Assembly: GCA_002309255.1 (NCBI GenBank)
Contig: DBXI01000052.1
Span: forward strand, 8,115 to 14,422
Direction: 5' to 3'
DNA length: 6,308 bases
Origin: Bacteroidales bacterium UBA1216
Lineage (GTDB): Bacteria > Bacteroidota > Bacteroidia > Bacteroidales > Paludibacteraceae
Part shown: positions 1 to 4,899 of the stretch, piece by piece
How positions within the stretch are numbered: the first letter of the stretch is position 1
Layout of the letters: each line of letters begins with the position of its first letter
The notes under the pieces: model-generated
What the model was told of the DNA's origin: nothing
Databases searched by the model: none
What the model saw: only the letters and a program-made list of their open reading frames with translations
Position numbers and translations under genes: made by a program

Positions 1-468
1 TACGGCAAGGATGTGCGCGGCTTGAACCGTCTGCACGAGTTCTCGAAGATCGAGATCGTCCGCATTGACACGCCGGAGCACTCCGACGCTTCGCATAAAG
101 AAATGCTCGCGCATGTCGAGGGTCTGCTCAAGAAGCTTGAACTCCCCTATCGCATTCTGCGTCTGTCGGGTGGTGACATGAGCTTCACCGCAGCACTCTG
201 CTATGATTTTGAAGTATATAGCGAAGCACAGCACCGCTGGCTGGAGGTTTCGTCCACAAGTAACTTCGACACCTATCAGGCTAACCGCCTGAAGTGCCGC
301 TACCGCCGCAATGAGGACAAGAAAGTCACGCTCTGCCACACGCTGAACGGTTCGGCGCTGGCTCTGCCGCGTATCGTAGCCGCCCTGCTGGAGAACAACC
401 AGACCGAGGAAGGCATCCGCATCCCTGCAGCTCTGCAACCGTTCTTCGGCGATGACATGATTCGCTAA
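1..468 (+). CDS. serS: Seryl-tRNA synthetase, C-terminal part (5' truncated by window edge)
   Basis: This cytoplasmic class II aminoacyl-tRNA synthetase charges tRNA-Ser with serine using ATP. Reading frame 1 is open from the first base and gives 155 residues, against roughly 420-430 for a full bacterial SerRS, so only the C-terminal third of the catalytic domain is present. The fragment opens inside class II motif 2 (GKDVRGLNRLHEFSKIEIV, with the motif arginine and the EF-K-E pattern). It continues through the serine-pocket segment YDFEVYSEAQHRWLEVSS and SNFDTYQANRLKCRYR, and reaches motif 3 (GSALALPRIVAALLENNQ, with the ATP-binding arginine). It ends in the usual short tail IRIPAALQPFFG before a TAA stop. 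The true start and the N-terminal tRNA-binding coiled coil lie upstream of the window. The gene converges on clpC. Nothing in the visible part looks damaged. Confidence 0.97.
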   Translation, partial: YGKDVRGLNRLHEFSKIEIVRIDTPEHSDASHKEMLAHVEGLLKKLELPYRILRLSGGDMSFTAALCYDFEVYSEAQHRWLEVSSTSNFDTYQANRLKCRYRRNEDKKVTLCHTLNGSALALPRIVAALLENNQTEEGIRIPAALQPFFGDDMIR

Positions 469-479
469 ACAAGAAAAAC

Positions 480-506
480 GCCTGCTTGCTCACGGAGCGG
501 ACAGGC
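480..506 (-). terminator. Second (distal) rho-independent terminator hairpin for clpC
   Basis: An imperfect stem pairs 480-484 with 502-506 (GCCTG/CAGGC). After one C-A mismatch it continues through two G-T wobbles into 488-491 with 495-498 (GCTC/GAGC), closed by a 3-nt ACG loop. Read on the minus strand, the hairpin is followed at once by GTTTTTCTTGTTT, a good T-tract that overlaps the end of serS. On the plus strand it is followed by A-rich sequence, so it should act mainly on leftward (clpC) transcripts as a back-up to the hairpin at 515-552. Confidence 0.6.
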
Positions 507-514
507 ATAAAAAG

Positions 515-552
515 AAATTGCATCCTTTGCCCATCGGCAAGGGATGCAATTT
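515..552 (-). terminator. Strong terminator hairpin just after clpC
   Basis: Positions 515-531 pair with 536-552 in a 17-bp stem with one T-G wobble and a 4-nt loop (CATC). The stem starts 6 nt past the clpC stop codon. On the minus strand the right arm ends in TTT and is followed by CTTTTT, the classic rho-independent layout. On the plus strand only the three T of the stem and a few scattered T follow, so it may also stop serS transcripts, but less convincingly. Confidence 0.82.
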
Positions 553-558
553 GCTTAG

Positions 559-2778
559 TTAGACCTCTATCGGTACATTAGCAGGTTGATTCAGTAATAT
601 ATCCGTTATCACATCCTCCACATGCGTTTGTATCGCTCTGCGTAGCGGTCGTGCGCCATAACGCGGGTCAGATCCCTCACGGATGATCTGCTCGCGCACA
701 TCGGAGCTGATGCGCACGTTGTAGCCCATCACAGCCGTGCGGGCAAGCAGGCCGCTCAGCTCTATATCCACGATCTTCTCCAGCGCCTCGCGCTGCAATG
801 GATGGAAGAAGACAACGGCATCGAGCCTGTTCACGAACTCCGGCGGGAAGGTGCGGTTGAGCGCCTTGGTCAGTATGGATTGCGAGGTACGTGCATCGGG
901 CGTTGCGGCCTCAAAGCCTATACCTGCTCCCTGCTCTGCCAGTTGGCGCGTGCCGACGTTCGAAGTGAAGATGATGATCGTGTTCCGGAAATCCACCGTG
1001 TGCCCCTGGCGGTCGGTCAGACGACCTTCGTCCAGCACCTGCAGCAGTACGTTGAAGATATCTGCGTGGGCTTTCTCGATCTCATCGAACAGGATGATGG
1101 AGTACGGCTTGCGTCGCACGGCTTCAGTCAGTCGTCCGCCTTCCTCATGCGCCACGTATCCCGGAGGTGCTCCCACCATCAGCGAGGCGGTATACTTCTC
1201 TCCGTACTCGCTCATATCAAAGCGGATCAGCGCATCCTTCTGTCCGAACATCTCCTCCGCCAGGCACTGAGCGAGATAGGTCTTACCTACTCCCGTTGGG
1301 CCCAGGAAGAAGAACGACCCGATCGGTCTGCCCGGATCAGACAAGCCGAGGCGTGAGCGTCGGATAGCTTTTACGACCTGTGCCACCGCCTCGTCCTGTC
1401 CTATAACGCGCGCGCGCAGTTCACTATCCAATTCGCGCAGGCGCACGCTCTCCGCCGTAGCCACGCGCTGCACCGGCACGCCCGACATGATGCTCACTAC
1501 CTCCGCTATATCCTCGTCGCTCACGGCTGTCGGTTGCTCGCTGTTACCGGCTTTGAGTGCCCCGGCTTCGTCGAGCACGTCAATGGCCTTGTCGGGGAAA
1601 GCGCGGTCAGTGATGTAGCGCTCCGCCAGACGCACACACGCCTCGATGGCCTCGGGTGAGTATTCTACATGATGGTAATCGCTGTAGTACGGCGCCAGCT
1701 GCTTGAGGATGTCCACCGTCTCGTCTGCAGTGGTGGGTGGGATAACGATCTTCTGGAACCGGCGCTCCAGCGCTCCGTCCTTCTCGATCGTCTTCTTGTA
1801 TTCCGCTAGGGTGGTAGCCCCTATGCACTGCACCTCGCCGCGCGCCAGCGCGGGCTTGAGTATGCCGGCGGCATCCAGCGATCCTGAACCGTTGCCCGCG
1901 CCCATCAGGGTGTGTATCTCGTCGATGAACAGTATGATCTCCGGATGCTGACGCAGCTCTTGCAGCACGTTCTTCATGCGTTCCTCGAACTGTCCGCGGT
2001 ACATCGTTCCTGCCACCAGCACAGCCAGGTCAAGGCTGATGATGCGTTTGTTCTGTAACTCGGGCACATCGGTGCGGATCAGTCGCTCCGCCAAGCCCTC
2101 CACGATGGCGGACTTGCCTACACCAGGATCACCGAGCAGTATGGGGTTGTTCTTCCTGCGGCGTGACAGGATGCGCAGCACGCGCGTTATCTCCTGCTCG
2201 CGTCCTACCACGGGATCGAGTTTGCCCTCTATAGCCTGACGCGTCAAATCCCTGCCGTACGCATCCAGCGCAGGCGTATCCGACTTGCTTTTCGTTTTGG
2301 TCTTTTGGCTTTCGGCTTTCGACTCATCTATCCCGTCCGCCATCACTTTCTCCGGCTTGGGGCATAACTGTTCAGCCGTCTCGTACGTCACACCGTATTC
2401 CTCGCTCAGCACGATAGCGGGGTAGTTGATGCGCTCACGCAAGATAGCCATCAGCAAGTGCAGCGATCCGGCGACCTCTGCGCCGTAGGCATCACGCTCT
2501 ATACCCACCAAGCGAATGATACGCTCACCCGCCGGCGACAGATGCAGCGTGTTGGCATCCATCTGTTCGGGAGGATCCTGACGCATGTGTGCATCCAGCT
2601 CGTGTTTGAATTGGCGAAGGTTGACGCCAAGTTTGGAGAGTACATCGTAAGCCGTACCCTCAGCCATACGTAGTATGCCGAGCATGAGATGTTCAGGGCC
2701 AACAGTAGGGTTACCCAGACGAACTGTTTCCTGACCGGCGTAGGCGATGATATTCCTAAGTCTTGAGGTATAATCCAT
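559..2778 (-). CDS. clpC: ClpC-type Hsp100 AAA+ unfoldase, ClpP partner, without the middle (M) domain
   Basis: This cytoplasmic hexameric unfoldase should thread substrates into ClpP. The 739 residues contain: a Clp N-domain repeat pair (about 1-138); a polar linker rich in K, S and T (about 139-175); AAA1 with Walker A GDPGVGKS (216-223), Walker B IILFIDEIH (281-289) and arginine finger ERRF (338-341); and AAA2 with Walker A GPTGVGKT (493-500), Walker B ILFDEIEKAH (562-571), FVNRLD arginine finger (648-653) and sensor-2 GARPLRR (708-714). GIGF at 619-622 matches the ClpP-docking loop, which argues against ClpB. Between DEAG (403-406) and SDEDIAEVV (420-428) there are only 13 residues. ClpC normally carries a coiled-coil M-domain of some tens of residues here, and typical Bacteroidales ClpC is around 840 residues. 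The domain layout is therefore ClpA-like, but the sequence around it is ClpC-like. The AAA2 pore loop reads GYVAHEEGG instead of the usual GYVGY(D/E)EGG. Start: ATG behind AGGAAAG and a matching promoter. Family assignment is very secure; ClpC rather than ClpA naming is a judgement. Confidence 0.93.
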   Translation of the reverse strand: MDYTSRLRNIIAYAGQETVRLGNPTVGPEHLMLGILRMAEGTAYDVLSKLGVNLRQFKHELDAHMRQDPPEQMDANTLHLSPAGERIIRLVGIERDAYGAEVAGSLHLLMAILRERINYPAIVLSEEYGVTYETAEQLCPKPEKVMADGIDESKAESQKTKTKSKSDTPALDAYGRDLTRQAIEGKLDPVVGREQEITRVLRILSRRRKNNPILLGDPGVGKSAIVEGLAERLIRTDVPELQNKRIISLDLAVLVAGTMYRGQFEERMKNVLQELRQHPEIILFIDEIHTLMGAGNGSGSLDAAGILKPALARGEVQCIGATTLAEYKKTIEKDGALERRFQKIVIPPTTADETVDILKQLAPYYSDYHHVEYSPEAIEACVRLAERYITDRAFPDKAIDVLDEAGALKAGNSEQPTAVSDEDIAEVVSIMSGVPVQRVATAESVRLRELDSELRARVIGQDEAVAQVVKAIRRSRLGLSDPGRPIGSFFFLGPTGVGKTYLAQCLAEEMFGQKDALIRFDMSEYGEKYTASLMVGAPPGYVAHEEGGRLTEAVRRKPYSIILFDEIEKAHADIFNVLLQVLDEGRLTDRQGHTVDFRNTIIIFTSNVGTRQLAEQGAGIGFEAATPDARTSQSILTKALNRTFPPEFVNRLDAVVFFHPLQREALEKIVDIELSGLLARTAVMGYNVRISSDVREQIIREGSDPRYGARPLRRAIQTHVEDVITDILLNQPANVPIEV

Positions 2779-2784
2779 AGTTCA

Positions 2785-2791
2785 CTTTCCT
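2785..2791 (-). promoter_or_regulatory. Shine-Dalgarno-like site of clpC
   Basis: On the minus strand AGGAAAG lies 6 nt before the ATG at 2778. It is the only purine-rich ribosome-binding site in the window that looks usable, and it supports this start. The tsf and BspA-like genes have none, which is common in Bacteroidota. Confidence 0.5.
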
Positions 2792-2800
2792 AAATCGACG

Positions 2801-2832
2801 CAAAGTTACAAAAAAAATATGATATATGCAAA
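2801..2832 (-). promoter_or_regulatory. Predicted housekeeping promoter of clpC (Bacteroidota -33/-7 type)
   Basis: On the minus strand the -33 box TTTG (2832-2829) is followed by a 20-nt spacer and the -7 box TAACTTTG (2808-2801), matching TAnnTTTG. Transcription would start near 2795, giving a leader of roughly 15-20 nt before the ATG at 2778. The spacer contains a run of eight T (plus-strand A at 2810-2817). The match is by pattern and spacing only; no heat-shock-type element such as a CIRCE inverted repeat was seen. Confidence 0.72.
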
Positions 2833-2844
2833 TCTATGCCGCCT

Positions 2845-2882
2845 ATTTACGCATAAATCGTCATTTTTCTGTACAAATCGTC
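2845..2882. promoter_or_regulatory. Possible operator region between the divergent promoters (inverted and direct repeats)
   Basis: The region between the two -33 boxes contains an inverted repeat ATTTA-CGCA-TAAAT (2845-2858). It also has a direct repeat AAATCGTC at 2855-2862 and 2875-2882, exactly 20 bp apart, or about two helical turns. AAATCG occurs again at 2792-2797 in the clpC leader, and AAATCT at 2830-2835 overlaps the clpC -33 box. Placement would suit a regulator touching both promoters. The elements are short and AT-rich, so chance is a real alternative, and no regulator is suggested by the neighbouring genes. Confidence 0.3.
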
Positions 2883-2890
2883 GCCTTCCA

Positions 2891-2922
2891 TTTGCTTTTT
2901 TCAGTTTTTTTTTGTATCTTTG
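2891..2922 (+). promoter_or_regulatory. Predicted promoter of the BspA-like gene (Bacteroidota -33/-7 type)
   Basis: A -33 box TTTG (2891-2894), a 20-nt spacer and a -7 box TATCTTTG (2915-2922) match the TTTG/TAnnTTTG consensus with its usual spacing. Transcription would begin near 2928. This rules out the longest open-frame start at 2826, which is upstream of the promoter, and points to the ATG at 2961 (leader of about 33 nt). The spacer carries T6 (2896-2901) and T9 (2905-2913) runs. Confidence 0.75.
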
Positions 2923-2960
2923 TGGTTGTTTTTACAATGATTCACTTAATATCAACCCAT

Positions 2961-4775
2961 ATGAATAGATCCGCTACCCGACATTTCTTCTTCCATGGAT
3001 GCGCTATTGTTGCATTGTTTGCCACAGTGTTCTGCTGCGAGCTGCGTGCCGCTCAGCCCACGGCGTTTGTTGACAACATCGTTTATACGCTTGATACGGA
3101 GCATCGCACCGCCGAGGTGGCTGCTAATCCGAAGACCACGGGCGAGCTGACGATCCCCGAGCAGATCAGTGACGGCGAGGGTAACCTATACACCGTGATC
3201 TCGCTGAGCGAGAGCGCGTTCAAAGGCTGCAAGGGCTTGACATCAATCGTGCTGCCGCGCAGCATACGGCAGCTCTACCGCTCGTCATTGGAGGGCACAG
3301 GCGTGTACGCCAACCGCGAGCTGTGGCACGATGGCGCACTGTATATAGACGGTTGCCTGATAGCTGTGGACAAGACTATACCGAAGCCCAAGTTCGTTGT
3401 GGCTGACAGCACGCGCGTGATAGCCGGCGGAGCGTTCCAGGGCAACAAGGTGGTGACGGGCGTGGTGCTACCCACCAGCGTGAGCCGTATTGATGTGTTC
3501 ACGTTCCGTGACTGCAAGAACCTTCAGAAAGTCTCTTTCGGCCGTCACATCACCTCCATCGGGCGCGATGCGTTCACCGGTTCGGGTATCTATACCAACG
3601 AGAAGAAGTGGAAGAAAGGCATCCTGTATATCGACTCCTGCCTGGTGGCCGTGAACAAGGAGTTGCCTGCCAAGGTGACCTATAAGACACCGTATAGGCT
3701 AATCGCCGAAGGGGCATTTGCGCAGAACGGGACAGTGCAGTCGGTGGAGCTTTCGCCACAATTGGAAGTAGTGCCGGGTGCATGCTTCTACGAGTGCCCT
3801 AACTTGCGCACGGTCAAGCTGCCGGCGGGACTGAAAGAGGTAGGCGCGTTTGCGTTCTACCGCTGTCCGCTGCTGAAAGATATACAGCTGCCGGAGGGTG
3901 TGAAGAAGATCGGTGCCGGCGCGTTCTACGAGTGTAGCGCACTGCCTGCCATCGTGGTGCCGCAAGGCGTGGATACCATCAGCACAGCCTGCTTCTTCGG
4001 CTGCAAGATGTTCACATCATTCGCCTTCCCCGTGGAGCTGAAGTACATCGGCGAGGGAGCCTTTGCCGGCTGCGTACGCCTGGAGAGCATCAACCTGCCC
4101 GCTACCTTGGAGGGATTGGGCAAGCAGTGCTTTGCCGGATGCACGGCTATTGAGAAAGTTGCTATACCGGAAAAGGTGGTAGCTATCCCGGAAGAGGCGT
4201 TCGTGGGCTGCAATCATCTGTTCCGTGTCACCCTGCCCGATAACCTTTATGCTATCCACAACGCGGCGTTCCGCGGCTGCGGGATGCTGGAGCGCATCAC
4301 AATTCCCGACCGCACATTTGCTATAGGCAAAAACGCTTTCTCCGGCTGCACCACGCTGGAGCAGGTGTCCCTGGGCGATGATCTGCATAGCATCGACGAC
4401 GGCGCATTTGCCGACTGCCGCCGTATAGAGCAACTCACCCTACCCGCTGAGATCACCGCTATCGGTGCAGGGGCCTTTGCAGGATGTTACGGACTGAAGA
4501 AGATCGAGTTGCCGAAAAAGCTACGCCTGATCGACCGCGAAGCGTTCCGCGAGTGCCGCGCGCTGCGCGAGATCAAGCTGCCCAAGGGCGTAGAGAAGAT
4601 CGGCGCACGCGCGTTTGCGCAGTGCAAGCAGCTGCGAAAGGTAGAGTTACCGAATAAGCTGCAGGAGGTGGGCGAAGAGGCTTTCCGCGACTGCGAGATG
4701 CTCCCGTCGCTACAACTCGCCCTGCCTTATGACTGCATCGTGGGAAAGAACGCCTTCAAGGGATGCAAGGAGTAG
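2961..4775 (+). CDS. Secreted BspA-like leucine-rich-repeat protein (LRR_5 / TpLRR family)
   Basis: The predicted 604-residue exported protein consists almost entirely of Treponema/BspA-type leucine-rich repeats. Related proteins in oral and gut Bacteroidales are cell-surface or secreted and have been linked to adhesion; the ligand of this one is unknown. Residues 1-30 form a signal peptide: basic start NRSATRH, hydrophobic core FFFHGCAIVALFATVF, and likely signal peptidase I cleavage after LRA (28-30). No convincing lipobox is present. A short N-terminal cap (VYTLDTEHRTAEVA, GELTIP) precedes about 18 repeats of the form AFxxCxxLxxIxLPxxLxxIGxx. Two copies of a non-canonical insert (W...LYIDxCLxAV) interrupt the first repeats. 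From residue 252 onward the 23-residue period is unbroken for 14 repeats. The protein stops seven residues into a new repeat unit (AFKGCKE), with no type IX secretion sorting domain, Ig-like or anchor domain. The ATG at 2961 is chosen because the promoter lies at 2891-2922 and this start gives a clean signal peptide. The in-frame ATG at 2937 is possible, but would leave a leader of only a few nucleotides. Confidence 0.9.
   Translation: MNRSATRHFFFHGCAIVALFATVFCCELRAAQPTAFVDNIVYTLDTEHRTAEVAANPKTTGELTIPEQISDGEGNLYTVISLSESAFKGCKGLTSIVLPRSIRQLYRSSLEGTGVYANRELWHDGALYIDGCLIAVDKTIPKPKFVVADSTRVIAGGAFQGNKVVTGVVLPTSVSRIDVFTFRDCKNLQKVSFGRHITSIGRDAFTGSGIYTNEKKWKKGILYIDSCLVAVNKELPAKVTYKTPYRLIAEGAFAQNGTVQSVELSPQLEVVPGACFYECPNLRTVKLPAGLKEVGAFAFYRCPLLKDIQLPEGVKKIGAGAFYECSALPAIVVPQGVDTISTACFFGCKMFTSFAFPVELKYIGEGAFAGCVRLESINLPATLEGLGKQCFAGCTAIEKVAIPEKVVAIPEEAFVGCNHLFRVTLPDNLYAIHNAAFRGCGMLERITIPDRTFAIGKNAFSGCTTLEQVSLGDDLHSIDDGAFADCRRIEQLTLPAEITAIGAGAFAGCYGLKKIELPKKLRLIDREAFRECRALREIKLPKGVEKIGARAFAQCKQLRKVELPNKLQEVGEEAFRDCEMLPSLQLALPYDCIVGKNAFKGCKE
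3210..3770 (+). repeat. Duplicated ~95-residue LRR-plus-insert module in the BspA-like protein
   Basis: Residues about 84-178 and 179-270 are two copies of one unit. Landmarks recur at a 95-residue shift: C90/C185, W122/W217, LYID at 127-130 and 222-225. A one-residue shortening in the second copy then puts the closing GAF motif 94 residues on (F159/F253). Each copy joins an LRR to an insert with a G(T/S)G(V/I)Y.N opening, a conserved Trp, LYID.CL.AV and a closing IA.GAF. The copies have diverged at protein level, so the duplication is not recent. Confidence 0.8.
3714..4751 (+). repeat. Uninterrupted array of 23-residue (69-bp) leucine-rich repeats
   Basis: Repeat starts (AF or CF) fall at residues 252, 275, 298, 321, 344, 367, 390, 413, 436, 459, 482, 505, 528, 551 and 574 of the 604-residue protein, exactly 23 apart. 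The final repeat is 24 residues long, bringing the next AF to 598. Nearly every unit keeps Cys at position 5, and most keep Pro at position 14. DNA copies are well diverged, so ongoing repeat-number slippage by recombination looks unlikely. Confidence 0.9.
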
Positions 4776-4782
4776 TTAGACC

Positions 4783-4828
4783 GCTGCGCAGAAAGAACAA
4801 AGACAGCTGCGCTGAAAGAGCAAAGACA
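4783..4828. repeat. Two abutting 23-bp direct repeats downstream of the BspA-like gene
   Basis: The units 4783-4805 and 4806-4828 are directly adjacent and match at 21 of 23 positions (differences at unit positions 8 and 15). Each begins GCTGCGC and ends CAAAGACA. The sequence also relates to the following terminator: GACCGCTGCGC (4779-4789) matches the terminator left arm GACCGCTACGC (4837-4847) at 10 of 11 positions. Confidence 0.8.
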
Positions 4829-4834
4829 CATAAC

Positions 4835-4870
4835 AAGACCGCTACGCAAGTCATTCAGCGTAGCGGTCTT
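4835..4870. terminator. Convergent, probably bidirectional terminator (BspA-like gene / tsf)
   Basis: Positions 4835-4847 pair perfectly with 4858-4870 (13 bp, AAGACCGCTACGC on the left arm), enclosing a 10-nt loop. On the plus strand the stem is followed by TGTTCTGTGTTCC, so it would end the BspA-like transcript. On the minus strand it is followed by GTTATGTGTCTTTG, a weaker T-rich tail, so it may also stop leftward tsf transcription 30 nt past the tsf stop codon. Confidence 0.75.
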
Positions 4871-4899
4871 TGTTCTGTGTTCCTTGTTCCGGAATAATA

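Noticed and set aside
737..1356. Plus-strand open frames of 177 and 184 codons opposite clpC
   Set aside because: They lie fully antisense to a strongly conserved ATPase domain and the translations look like no known family. They are shadows of GC-rich coding sequence.
2826..2960. Longer start for the BspA-like protein at 2826 (45 extra residues) or at 2937
   Set aside because: The -33/-7 promoter lies at 2891-2922, inside that extension, and the ATG at 2961 gives a standard signal peptide. The 2937 start is not excluded, but would leave a leader of only about 10 nt.
2779..2960. CIRCE/HrcA or CtsR-type heat-shock operator before clpC
   Set aside because: No long inverted repeat resembling CIRCE and no CtsR-type heptad direct repeat could be found on either strand.
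3021..3054. Possible lipoprotein signal at the Cys-Cys of the BspA-like leader (residues 25-26)
   Set aside because: The residues before it (TVF) do not fit a lipobox (L-A/S-G/A-C), while LRA at 28-30 is an acceptable signal peptidase I site.
4017..4433. Minus-strand 138-codon frame (and similar ones) inside the BspA-like gene
   Set aside because: Its apparent internal repeats simply mirror the 69-bp repeat period of the sense gene. No independent start signal or family match was seen.
4783..4828. CRISPR-like array
   Set aside because: The 23-bp units abut with no spacers and only two copies exist; there are no cas genes.
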